In this document: piece after piece, positions 8,609 through 16,629 of the stretch
Position numbering within the stretch: position 1 is the first letter of the stretch
How the letters are laid out: each line of letters begins with the position of its first letter
Source of the DNA: Leptospira harrisiae
GTDB taxonomy: Bacteria; Spirochaetota; Leptospiria; Leptospirales; Leptospiraceae
Assembly: GCF_002811945.1 (NCBI RefSeq)
Contig: NZ_NPDX01000002.1
Location: 340,830 to 404,829, forward strand
DNA: 64,000 bases
Direction: 5' to 3'
The notes under the pieces: generated by a model
Seen by the model: the letters and a program-made list of their open reading frames with translations, nothing else
Told to the model about the DNA's origin: nothing
Databases searched by the model: none
Position numbers and translations under genes: made by a program

Positions 8609-10579
8609 ATGAAACAGACCAAAAGATATTTATTGGGAATCTTCATTGCAGTATTCATAACGTTTGGTATGAATCATTGTAGTTCGGAAGACCCTGCCAA
8701 TTCGGCCTTCGTCCATGTTACGATGATGGACAATGCCTTTCACCCGCCAGTCATTCGGACGTTCAAAGGCGGTAAAATTCGATTTGTGAACGAAGGAAAC
8801 AACCCTCACAATGCCATCTCCATCACCAAAGATTGGTCCACAGAGAAAACATTTGGGAATTTGGCTATGTTTCGTGGTGCACATACCGATGTGTTTTTCC
8901 CAGAAGAAGGGGTGTACCCTTATTTCTGTTCCTTCCATGCCTCTCCTGATGGCAAAATTGGAATGACCGGAGTAGCTGTCATTGGTGATGCCACATACAA
9001 TCCTCAGACGAACATTGCTAAGTCTAAGATATCAAAAAAGTGGACAGGTGTAACTCGCAAAGTTCCTTCCCAATACAATACCATACAAAATGCAGTGGAT
9101 GCTGCCTCACCTGGAGACTTGGTTCTTGTGGCCAAAGGAATTTATAAAGAAGAGGTGACTGTCACTACGCCTTCCATTGTGATTCGTGGTGAAGATCGTA
9201 ATGAAACCATTATTGATGGCGAATTTTTACGTGGAAACGGAATCATGGTTGTTGGTGCCGACGGAGTTGCTGTTGAAAACCTAACAACAAGAAATGCAAC
9301 ACTGAATGGTGTGTATTGGACAGGTGTAAAAGGATATCGTGGTTCCTATTTAACGGCCTATAATAACGGAGACTATGGAATTTATGCATTTGATTCAGAA
9401 GATGGACTTATGGAACATTCCTATGCATCTGGATCTCCTGATTCTGGATTTTATATAGGACAGTGTAATCCATGTAATGCGATAATTAATGATGTAATTT
9501 CAGAAAACAATGCACTTGGTTATTCTGGAACCAACTCAAGTGGAAACTTATATCTTTTGTCTTCCATTTGGAGAAAAAACCAATTAGGAATTGGTCCTAA
9601 CACTTTGGATCGTGAGTTACTTCCTCCACAAAAACAAATTGTGGTTAAGAAAAACATTGTGTATGACAATAACAATACCAATGCACCTTCCAAAAAATTG
9701 GAATATCCTTCCATTGGAAATGGTATCGCACTCCTTGGTGCACTAGAAAACCTAGTCGAAGATAATTTGGTTTTTAACCATAACAACTATGGAATTTTAG
9801 TGACTATGAATATTGACGAAAACATTTGGATCTCTAACAACAACGTTGTAAGAAACAATAAAGTGTATCATTCGGGTCGTGGAGACATTGCACTGAGCGG
9901 TCCAGTCAATGTAGGAAACTGTTTTGAAGGAAATTCCTACGGCGTGTCAAGCCCACCATTTTTGGACTCTCTACAGTCTTGTTCAGGGCTTCGTTACCCA
10001 CATTCTGGAGATATGTCTTCAAGTATTGGTTTACTTGCTTTGTTTGTGCAAGCAAACCTTCGTGAATTTGTATTAGGCTCTTATAAAAACCAACCAATCC
10101 CTGGGTCTCAAATGAACATGCCTAAAGAAAGTTTGGCGAATGTAACTCCCGCACACGATGTATTCGAAGCTAACAAAGGTTTGATTGAAACTGCGGAGTT
10201 ACCAAAACTCAGCCAAGCAGAGTTTGATATAGCATCAAATAAAATGTATACCTCTGGATGGAGAGTTCATTTCCCAGGTACTTTAAAAACTTGGTATTTT
10301 CATTTGATGGGTTATCTACTTCCATTCGCCATATTTGCAGCGTGGACAGGACTTTCTATTTTGGATCGATTCTCTGCGAAAGGCACAAAAGTAGATTCTT
10401 ACTTTTGGTTGATTTTACTCATACCATTTATTGGTTCTTTGATTTATTTATATTCTAAAGAATCTAAGGTTTCACGAGCCGTTCGAAATACCGTTGTCTT
10501 TGGTGGTATTTTACTTTTCTTTACAATTCTGGCTTATGCCGGTTATGCGATGACAGCGGTAACGGAACCGTCTGTATAA
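8609..10579 (+). CDS. Fusion lipoprotein: cupredoxin, NosD-like beta-helix, C-terminal membrane domain
   Basis: About 656 residues. The ATG at 8609 gives a compact lipoprotein signal ending Asn-His-Cys at about residue 24; an ATG at 8591 would add six residues. Residues 35-130 form a plastocyanin-like cupredoxin with a type 1 copper set: His in Asn-Pro-His-Asn, then Cys, His and Met in Tyr-Phe-Cys-Ser-Phe-His..Gly-Met. Residues 150-450 are a right-handed parallel beta-helix of the NosD/pectate-lyase type, with repeated Asn-rich turns. The last 90 residues hold about three transmembrane helices, including a PLDc_N-like Ile-Pro-Phe-Ile-Gly-Ser-Leu-Ile-Tyr segment. NosD-type proteins serve copper-enzyme maturation in nitrous oxide reduction, but no nosZ is visible. 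Inference: a periplasmic copper-handling protein working with the downstream oxidase and SCO chaperone. Confidence 0.82.
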   Translation: MKQTKRYLLGIFIAVFITFGMNHCSSEDPANSAFVHVTMMDNAFHPPVIRTFKGGKIRFVNEGNNPHNAISITKDWSTEKTFGNLAMFRGAHTDVFFPEEGVYPYFCSFHASPDGKIGMTGVAVIGDATYNPQTNIAKSKISKKWTGVTRKVPSQYNTIQNAVDAASPGDLVLVAKGIYKEEVTVTTPSIVIRGEDRNETIIDGEFLRGNGIMVVGADGVAVENLTTRNATLNGVYWTGVKGYRGSYLTAYNNGDYGIYAFDSEDGLMEHSYASGSPDSGFYIGQCNPCNAIINDVISENNALGYSGTNSSGNLYLLSSIWRKNQLGIGPNTLDRELLPPQKQIVVKKNIVYDNNNTNAPSKKLEYPSIGNGIALLGALENLVEDNLVFNHNNYGILVTMNIDENIWISNNNVVRNNKVYHSGRGDIALSGPVNVGNCFEGNSYGVSSPPFLDSLQSCSGLRYPHSGDMSSSIGLLALFVQANLREFVLGSYKNQPIPGSQMNMPKESLANVTPAHDVFEANKGLIETAELPKLSQAEFDIASNKMYTSGWRVHFPGTLKTWYFHLMGYLLPFAIFAAWTGLSILDRFSAKGTKVDSYFWLILLIPFIGSLIYLYSKESKVSRAVRNTVVFGGILLFFTILAYAGYAMTAVTEPSV

Positions 10580-10597
10580 TCATTTAGGAGATTATTT

Positions 10598-10909
10598 ATG
10601 GAAACAACTTTTGCAAACCCAGGTTTTTGGACTTATTTTATTGGATCTTACGCATATTACCTTCCCTTCGTTTTAACGATGGTATGGGCTCCTTTGGCTT
10701 TGTTTGGATTGTCCAAACAAAAAGATATGGATACAACAAAACAAATCATTTGGTCACTTGTGATTTTGGTAATCCCGGTTCTTGGGCCTGCCATTTATCT
10801 TTTGTTTGCTGATAAGGAATACGAAAAAAAATTCAAACAAATTGCTGTCGGCGGTGGGCTTGGAGTTTTTATTCTTGTGTGGGTTCTAAGTTTAATTTCT
10901 CACATTTAG
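10598..10909 (+). CDS. Small PLDc_N-like membrane protein
   Basis: A 103-residue protein with three hydrophobic segments. The middle part (Trp-Ser-Leu-Val-Ile-Leu-Val-Ile-Pro-Val-Leu-Gly-Pro-Ala-Ile-Tyr) matches the phospholipase D-nuclease N-terminal (PLDc_N) membrane motif. The same motif, diverged, occurs at the C-terminus of the preceding fusion protein, so the two may pair in the membrane. It has a good ribosome-binding site (AGGAG, 8 bases before the ATG) and sits 18 bp after the fusion gene and 26 bp before the multicopper oxidase gene. Its molecular role is unknown. Confidence 0.8.
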   Translation: METTFANPGFWTYFIGSYAYYLPFVLTMVWAPLALFGLSKQKDMDTTKQIIWSLVILVIPVLGPAIYLLFADKEYEKKFKQIAVGGGLGVFILVWVLSLISHI

Positions 10910-10935
10910 TGTTATAAATAAGAGAGAGTTTATTT

Positions 10936-12006
10936 ATGGATCGGAAGAGTTTTTTAACAACGATAGGATTTGGGGTGATGGGTTTTGTGGGATCCTTGTT
11001 TGGTTCCATGAGAAATAACATTCGAAATTCTGAGGAAATTTGTGGACCTTCTGATCCTGGTAATTCATCCTCTGCTACAAACTTTGGAATTGTGACCACA
11101 CCAACCGTTAGCGATAACTATCAAAACTCGATAGGCGCTGGCGGAAGTTTACGTGCTACAAATACCTATGGAAGTATGGCGCATCCTCCTTTTTTTATTA
11201 AAGAAGAGTATACCGAGAGATTCTACTACCCACCTAACTATTCCAATACGAAAAGTAAGACGAAAGATTTTAATTTAAATCTTTTTCCTTTGAGTATGAA
11301 TATAGCACATAATGTCAATTATCCTGCTTGGACCTTTGATGGATTGGTTCCAGGCCCAGTTCTACGGGCAAATTTGGGAGATACACTTCGTATTCATGTA
11401 AAAAATTCAAGTCCTGATCCTCATTCCTTACATTTTCATGGGACTCATGATCCATTAGAAGATGGTTGGGAACCTATCCCTGCTTTCGGTGAAAGGACAT
11501 ATCAAATAGAAGCGGGTCCAGTTGGACTTCATCCTTATCATTGCCATGTTCCTCCACTTATGTTACATACCGCCAAAGGTTTGTATGGTGCATTGCTTGT
11601 AGATCCACCTGTCAAACGTAAACCCGCACACGAATTTGTTTTAACATTTTCTGGATGGGATACCAAAGGTAAGGGGAGAAACGACTATTATACTTGGAAT
11701 GGAATTGCGGGAATTTATGACAGATATCCAATGAAAGTTCCTGTTGGGGAACGAGTTCGTTTTTACATTCAAAATATGATGGAAAGGGAACCAATCATTA
11801 CCTTCCATTTGCATGCACAAACCTTTGATATCATTCGAAGTTTAGGTAGTACGATTCCTGATGGACATTCTGATGTGGTATCCCTGGGACAAACAGAACG
11901 CGTGGTGATAGAATTTGTTCTTAAGAAAAAAGGAAGATATATGTTTCATCCACACCAAACACATATGGCAGAAAATGGAGGAATGGGTTGGATCGTCGCA
12001 GTATAA
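10936..12006 (+). CDS. Two-domain multicopper oxidase
   Basis: Exported copper oxidase of 356 residues. The N-terminus Asp-Arg-Lys-Ser-Phe-Leu followed by a hydrophobic stretch resembles a Tat signal with an Arg-Lys pair. Domain 1 has His-Phe-His-Gly and Tyr-His-Cys-His (Cys203) plus a further Met-Leu-His. Domain 2 has Phe-His-Leu-His-Ala and Phe-His-Pro-His-Gln-Thr-His-Met. All four His-X-His motifs for the trinuclear copper centre are therefore present, while the type 1 copper Cys is in domain 1 and is missing from domain 2. This fits two-domain oxidases related to copper nitrite reductase. Substrate candidates are Cu(I), Fe(II) or a phenol; nitrite reduction is less likely because the four His-X-His set is that of an oxygen-reducing enzyme. 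Confidence 0.85.
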   Translation: MDRKSFLTTIGFGVMGFVGSLFGSMRNNIRNSEEICGPSDPGNSSSATNFGIVTTPTVSDNYQNSIGAGGSLRATNTYGSMAHPPFFIKEEYTERFYYPPNYSNTKSKTKDFNLNLFPLSMNIAHNVNYPAWTFDGLVPGPVLRANLGDTLRIHVKNSSPDPHSLHFHGTHDPLEDGWEPIPAFGERTYQIEAGPVGLHPYHCHVPPLMLHTAKGLYGALLVDPPVKRKPAHEFVLTFSGWDTKGKGRNDYYTWNGIAGIYDRYPMKVPVGERVRFYIQNMMEREPIITFHLHAQTFDIIRSLGSTIPDGHSDVVSLGQTERVVIEFVLKKKGRYMFHPHQTHMAENGGMGWIVAV

Positions 12007-12560
12007 AATTTGTATTTATTTTAATTGTTCTCACTTTAAGTTTTTTTTGTAAATCCAAAGAAGATCACATCAAAGAAGAATGGAAACACCTATCCTTTGT
12101 TAAGCCAGATGGAAGTTTATTAGATCCGCAGTTTTGGTCAGAAAAAAAATCTGTTCTTTATTTTGGATTTTCTCATTGTCCTGACATGTGTCCTTTGACT
12201 TTAACAAACTTTGGTAGGGCCTCACTGATATTAGGTGAGAAATCAAATCGTTTTCGATTTATTTTTGTAACTCTTGATCCTGAAAGGGATTCTCCAACAA
12301 CTCTCAAAAATTACGTTCAAAATTTTCCTGGAAAAAATTTAACAGCACTATCTCCCAATGCAGAATCATTAACGAAACTCACAGATTTATTTGGAATTGT
12401 AAGGGAAAAAGTTGGGAATGGAAAAAATTACCGAATCGATCATTCCAATTTTATTTATGTGTTAGATGAAGATTTGAATACACTTGCCAATTTTCCAGGT
12501 GGAGTGTCAGCGAATGCGATTGCCACTAAACTTAGGGAATTTGCGGAACACGAGAATTAA
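11988..12560 (+). CDS. SCO1/SenC-type copper chaperone
   Basis: Membrane-anchored or lipoprotein thioredoxin-fold protein that delivers copper to cupredoxin centres such as Cu-A. The copper ligands are visible: Cys-Pro-Asp-Met-Cys-Pro (Cys64 and Cys68) and His152 in Asp-His-Ser-Asn-Phe. The N-terminal hydrophobic segment ends in Phe-Phe-Cys, compatible with a lipobox. The TTG start at 11988 lies inside the oxidase gene but has an excellent GGAGGA at 11977-11982, so translation is coupled. About 190 residues, normal for the family. With the oxidase and cupredoxin fusion it completes a copper-handling operon; the 3' end overlaps the convergent histidine kinase gene by 29 bp. Confidence 0.9.
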   Translation: MDRRSIKFVFILIVLTLSFFCKSKEDHIKEEWKHLSFVKPDGSLLDPQFWSEKKSVLYFGFSHCPDMCPLTLTNFGRASLILGEKSNRFRFIFVTLDPERDSPTTLKNYVQNFPGKNLTALSPNAESLTKLTDLFGIVREKVGNGKNYRIDHSNFIYVLDEDLNTLANFPGGVSANAIATKLREFAEHEN

Positions 12561-14448
12561 GAATAATTTCAATTTCGGTTCTTGCCCCTTCGGGGAAATT
12601 TCTTGTCACTTCAAAACTAAATTCTGTATAAAGATTTTTTAAGCGTTCCTTGATATTTCCAAGAGACCTTGCTAATAATTTTGTTTTGTCAGAAAGTAAA
12701 TCTTCAGAAATACCAATTCCGTTGTCATAAACAACAAAACTAAAAACAGAATCCCGAATCATTTTTGCATGTATAAAAAGTTGGAACTGCTCTTCCGCGG
12801 AACCGCGAAACCCATGTTTAAAAGAATTTTCAATAATAGGTTGGAGTAATAATGGAGGAAGAATTACTGAAGAAAAATCTCCCGATTTTTTAAAATCAAT
12901 CTGAATTGTATCATAAAATCTTAATTTTTGAAGATGCAAGTAGTCTTCTAAAAAATTCCATTCTTCTTCAAAAGGAATCCAATCTCTATCAGTTCGATCA
13001 GAGATAAATCGATAATTGTTGGCAAGACTTAAGATTGCATCGCCAATTAACTCTGGTTTTATTTTATGAAGTGCATGGATTGTATTTAGAGAATTGAATA
13101 AATAATGAGGACTCATTTTTGTTTGAAGAGTTTTGAGTTGGCTTTCTTTAAGTGATTTTTCTGCTTTTAATAAATCTTCTTTGTACACTTGGGCTTTTTG
13201 TCTATTAGCAAAAATCGTACGTTCTAAGGCAAAACCTTGAGAGATCACACCAAAAAGTACACCCCAAAGAACCACTTTGTTTGTAGAGTTATCATTGGAT
13301 TTGATTGCAATGAACATTTCAAGGATTACAAGAAGGAGAGTAACACTAAAACCAATAAAATGTCCAAAGGCATCTGGATTTCCTTTTTTCCAAGATTCAA
13401 AGGTAATATATATTGGTCCAAGAATATTCAAAAGATTGAATAAGATGAAAAAAGTTCTGCTACTAATAAGGAGTGAATGAGATAGATCATAGAATGGAAG
13501 TGAAAAAACCAATATAGTAGTCAATGTGCAAATGAACACATCTAGATAAATAAGTATATCTAGTAATCTATAACTTCCGCTTCCAAAGAGACGTCGCACT
13601 CCTGATAACATTGGTATAAAGACAAAATTGGAAGATATCGTCGTAAGAATGAATAATGTTTCTGAATTAGTAAATAAATATCGAATGAGTACGTTGGATG
13701 TAAGTCCAAGTAATCCAAAACATAAGGAAAATGCCGCAAAATCAAGAAGTATGTTGTATCGTTTTTTGAATTCAATGGAAAATACCAGAGCACATATAAT
13801 TCCGATCATCAGAAAAAATGAATGAAAGAAAATAGGTGTTAAATTCTTTAAAGCGATTTCTCGGTAGAGTGCAGTTTGTTTTCCAACTAAATTTTCTACA
13901 ATTGAGATGAGAAAGAGAATACCTTTTTTGTGATACAATCTTAGGTAATAATATTTTGAATCATCATTAGGGACTTTGACCCAATCAAACTTGGATTGGA
14001 AAATATTGGGAAGTCTTTCTTGTTCTGAAAAATTTCCATACTTAAAAATGGAATCTCCATATTCATTAAATATCTCTATATTCAAGCCGCCATGTTCTAA
14101 TAATAAAAAAAGATCTTCCTTCCCTTTGGGATTGGGGAATGCTTTCGAACGTAACCAAATAAATTCGGAATCTGTAATTCGTTGGAGTTCAGAATCATTG
14201 ATCCAGCCAAAAATCGATTCCCAATACACTTTATGCATTTTCTGAAAATCAATTTTTCCGTAATCATCAGTTGGGATATCCCCCACAAAGTATTCTGTAT
14301 TTTCTGCGAGATAATACTCTGACAAAGAAGTATCTGTCGGTTTTAATAAAGAATATGTATATGACGTTATGGAGACTGTTATGACAAGTGATAGGAGGCA
14401 GATTGATAGAGTTGGTTTTTCTAAAAATCTGCTCCAAAAAGGTTTCAT
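12532..14448 (-). CDS. LytS-type sensor histidine kinase with 7TM-DISM-like sensor
   Basis: A 638-residue membrane kinase. One N-terminal helix is followed by a periplasmic domain (about 40-185) and about seven transmembrane helices (190-400), the 7TMR-DISM layout; a coiled coil then leads to a LytS/YehU-type His-kinase domain with Ser-Pro-His-Tyr-Leu-Phe-Asn-Ser-Leu-Asn-Thr (His448) and an ATPase domain with Tyr-Asp-Asn-Gly-Ile-Gly-Ile. Kinases of this class normally pair with LytTR response regulators. The nearest one is at 20359-21096, at the other end of the same minus-strand gene array, with the TonB import genes between. It starts 10 bp after the tonB stop and is probably the last gene of that operon. 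Confidence 0.9.
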   Translation of the reverse strand: MKPFWSRFLEKPTLSICLLSLVITVSITSYTYSLLKPTDTSLSEYYLAENTEYFVGDIPTDDYGKIDFQKMHKVYWESIFGWINDSELQRITDSEFIWLRSKAFPNPKGKEDLFLLLEHGGLNIEIFNEYGDSIFKYGNFSEQERLPNIFQSKFDWVKVPNDDSKYYYLRLYHKKGILFLISIVENLVGKQTALYREIALKNLTPIFFHSFFLMIGIICALVFSIEFKKRYNILLDFAAFSLCFGLLGLTSNVLIRYLFTNSETLFILTTISSNFVFIPMLSGVRRLFGSGSYRLLDILIYLDVFICTLTTILVFSLPFYDLSHSLLISSRTFFILFNLLNILGPIYITFESWKKGNPDAFGHFIGFSVTLLLVILEMFIAIKSNDNSTNKVVLWGVLFGVISQGFALERTIFANRQKAQVYKEDLLKAEKSLKESQLKTLQTKMSPHYLFNSLNTIHALHKIKPELIGDAILSLANNYRFISDRTDRDWIPFEEEWNFLEDYLHLQKLRFYDTIQIDFKKSGDFSSVILPPLLLQPIIENSFKHGFRGSAEEQFQLFIHAKMIRDSVFSFVVYDNGIGISEDLLSDKTKLLARSLGNIKERLKNLYTEFSFEVTRNFPEGARTEIEIILNSRVPQIP

Positions 14449-14458
14449 GAAACTAGCG

Positions 14459-15112
14459 TTAGTCTTCTAGGGAAAATAAAATTGGAAGTCTGTGTGCCAT
14501 TTTTTTGGGTTGTCCTTGCACATAACCAGGGCTAAAACGAACACGTTTGATGAGTTTCATAGCTGCCTCTTCGAATCCGTATCCAGCTCGACCAGATACA
14601 ATTTTAGCAGATTGAAGACTTCCATCTTCATTTACTTGTACTAGTAAAACAACTTGTTTCTCAACGATATTTGCCGCCTTAGCTTGCGGAGGAAAATATT
14701 CCTTTAAATCAAAATCAATGATTGCAGTTGGCATCTTGTCTCCATTGAAAGAAAAAAGATATCCATCTTTGTCAGTCCCATTTCCAGAAAGTTGGTTTGG
14801 ATTGAGATCTGAGTTGTCCGGTTCGTCGGCTTTGTCTTTGTTACTTCCTTCTACCCATTCTTGTTTTTCTACTGGTGCAGGGGAAGAAGTACCACCAATA
14901 AGTTCTGGAGGAATTTCCTCAAAACTTACATCCACATCTTCGAAGGTTGATTCTTCAACAACCTCATCACCACGTAATTGACTAATCTTATAACCGGCGT
15001 AAGTTGCGGTATGGACAAACAAACTACCAATCAAACAAATATGAAATAAACGTTCTTTATTTTGTTTGATGGAATGTTTGAGTGAAACCAATAATTCCGC
15101 AAGGCGTTTCAT
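14459..15112 (-). CDS. TonB-family energy transducer
   Basis: Inner-membrane-anchored periplasmic protein that transmits ExbBD energy to the outer-membrane receptor. 217 residues: short cytoplasmic N-terminus, one transmembrane helix (about 22-42), an acidic, proline-containing linker without the long Pro-Lys repeats of enterobacterial TonB, and a C-terminal TonB domain (about 130-217; Val-Leu-Leu-Val-Gln-Val-Asn-Glu-Asp-Gly, then Ala-Ala-Met-Lys-Leu-Ile-Lys). Its ATG overlaps exbD by 4 bp, so it is translated from the exbB-exbD-tonB message and is most likely dedicated to the receptor encoded just upstream. Confidence 0.9.
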   Translation of the reverse strand: MKRLAELLVSLKHSIKQNKERLFHICLIGSLFVHTATYAGYKISQLRGDEVVEESTFEDVDVSFEEIPPELIGGTSSPAPVEKQEWVEGSNKDKADEPDNSDLNPNQLSGNGTDKDGYLFSFNGDKMPTAIIDFDLKEYFPPQAKAANIVEKQVVLLVQVNEDGSLQSAKIVSGRAGYGFEEAAMKLIKRVRFSPGYVQGQPKKMAHRLPILFSLED

Positions 15113-15510
15113 TTTTTTACACTGAGGGCAATTTTTGTAACACCCGCTTTTCGGATGATTCCCATCAGCTCCGTAATTTTTCCATAAGGGAGGCTTTCGT
15201 CTGCAGAAAGAGTTAAACGCATGTTAGGTCTAATTTTTGCTTCTCTTTCAAGATTGCGAACTAAACCTGAAATGTCCGTGTCTTTCCCTTCTAAGAGAAT
15301 TGCACCTGTTTTTGTTAGTGCTACTTGGACTGATTCCGCAACGTTCGGGTCAGCAGCTTGCACTTTTGGTAAATTAATATTTAAACTTTCTTTTTTAAGG
15401 AAGTTTGCAGTTACCATAAAAATAACGAGTAGTACTAAGATCACATCCACCATGGGTGTGATGTTGATACTTCCAATTTCTTCGTCTTGAGAACCTGATG
15501 CACCAGCCAT
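15109..15510 (-). CDS. ExbD-type biopolymer transport protein
   Basis: A 133-residue ExbD/TolR protein: short cytoplasmic N-terminus, one transmembrane helix containing the functionally essential aspartate (Asn-Ile-Thr-Pro-Met-Val-Asp-Val-Ile-Leu-Val-Leu-Leu), and a periplasmic domain. It forms the proton channel with ExbB. The start lies 2 bp after the exbB stop and the 3' end overlaps tonB by 4 bp. ExbD rather than TolR is chosen because a receptor and TonB, not TolA/TolB/Pal, are adjacent. Confidence 0.92.
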   Translation of the reverse strand: MAGASGSQDEEIGSINITPMVDVILVLLVIFMVTANFLKKESLNINLPKVQAADPNVAESVQVALTKTGAILLEGKDTDISGLVRNLEREAKIRPNMRLTLSADESLPYGKITELMGIIRKAGVTKIALSVKK

Positions 15511-15512
15511 AA

Positions 15513-16127
15513 TTATACCTTTGTCTTATTCATTTGATAAGAGAGTAGTTCTTTTTTCAGAATTTCCAAATTCTGTAGGATGACTTTGGATTTTCTAGAA
15601 AAATAATTATTAGCCATTACCACAGGAATGGCGACTGCAAGACCCGCTGCTGTTGCAAGGAGTGCAGTCGAAATTGACCGCATGACCACTTCAGCACCAG
15701 AACTTCCTAAAGTTCCCAATCCATAGAATGCTTTGATGACACCGAGAACCGTTCCTAATAATCCGATAAATGGAGCATTGTTACCCAATGTATTTAAGAT
15801 TGGTAACCGTTTTTCTAATTCCAATTTTTCGGATAAAATTTGGCCATCTAAACTTTCATCTAATCCTTTTCTGCCAAGTTTCAATTGGTTTAAAGCAAAT
15901 TGAATGAATCGTGTGTAAATTGATTCTTCACCTGCATCAGTTTTCCAGTGAATTTCTGGTTCTTCTTGTAAGGAAGTTCTAACTTCCGTTAAATAGTCCT
16001 CGTTTTTTTTACCTAGAGATTTTTTGTAATAAATTAACCTCTCAGCAAATACTGCCAGTGCGATCACACTCGCCACTGCCATTGCAATAAAAACTAATTC
16101 TTCACCTATTTCTACATACTCTTGCAT
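15513..16127 (-). CDS. ExbB/TolQ-type proton channel protein
   Basis: A 204-residue MotA/TolQ/ExbB-family protein with three transmembrane helices; the C-terminal pair carries the conserved Leu-Gly-Thr-Val-Leu-Gly-Val-Ile motif and an Ala-Thr-Ala-Ala-Gly-Leu-Ala-Val-Ala-Ile-Pro segment. The frame extends upstream to 16208, but the ATG at 16127 has a perfect GGAGGA 5 bases ahead and begins with the expected sequence, so the longer version is rejected. The gene follows the Cys-rich lipoprotein by 1 bp and precedes exbD by 2 bp. Confidence 0.92.
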   Translation of the reverse strand: MQEYVEIGEELVFIAMAVASVIALAVFAERLIYYKKSLGKKNEDYLTEVRTSLQEEPEIHWKTDAGEESIYTRFIQFALNQLKLGRKGLDESLDGQILSEKLELEKRLPILNTLGNNAPFIGLLGTVLGVIKAFYGLGTLGSSGAEVVMRSISTALLATAAGLAVAIPVVMANNYFSRKSKVILQNLEILKKELLSYQMNKTKV

Positions 16128-16128
16128 A

Positions 16129-16629
16129 TTATCCTCCGTTTTGAATGTTATTAAATAATAAATATAATGGAATTTGATCGTTACTAATTTGATTGTTTGT
16201 GGATGCAAAACATGATCGCAAACAGGAAATTACTGTAGTCGATGTTAAACTAGATTCAATCAAATTGGCAATAGTTGATTGTGCACAAATTCCAGATGAT
16301 GTTTTTGATTTCCAATCAGTAACTTGGCAATTGAACGAACAAGTTTGTGCAATTCCAGACATATTTTTGTAAATCGAACTAATCAATCCTTGGCATGTTG
16401 CAGTTTTTGTTGCTGCCGGTGTGTCTGTAAAACTTCCCCCTGCAGCAGTCGCATAAGCCTTGAAACAAAGATCTTTGTTTGTAATCGCTGATTCACATGT
16501 CTCTTGAGGTGCGTTTGGTGTAGTTAGGTATTGTAATAACACCGTTTCCTTATATGAATCTTCAAATTTTTTAGATTCAGTGCAAGAGGAGATCATCACA
16601 ATGCCAAATATAATTGCTAAAAACTTCAT
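16129..16629 (-). CDS. Cysteine-rich lipoprotein in the TonB operon
   Basis: A 166-residue predicted lipoprotein with a short signal ending Ile-Ser-Ser-Cys at residue 16. After the lipidated Cys the mature part has eight further cysteines, enough for four disulfides, and no similarity I recognise. Its ATG shares one base with the stop of the TonB-dependent receptor and its stop is 1 bp from exbB, so it is embedded in the import operon. A role as an accessory of the receptor, such as a surface or periplasmic ligand-binding partner, is inferred from position only. Confidence 0.75.
   Translation of the reverse strand: MKFLAIIFGIVMISSCTESKKFEDSYKETVLLQYLTTPNAPQETCESAITNKDLCFKAYATAAGGSFTDTPAATKTATCQGLISSIYKNMSGIAQTCSFNCQVTDWKSKTSSGICAQSTIANLIESSLTSTTVISCLRSCFASTNNQISNDQIPLYLLFNNIQNGG

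Noticed and set aside
10936..12006. Copper nitrite reductase as the identity of the oxidase
   Set aside because: Four His-X-His motifs indicate a trinuclear copper centre; nitrite reductase lacks this set and has a different spacing after the type 1 Cys.
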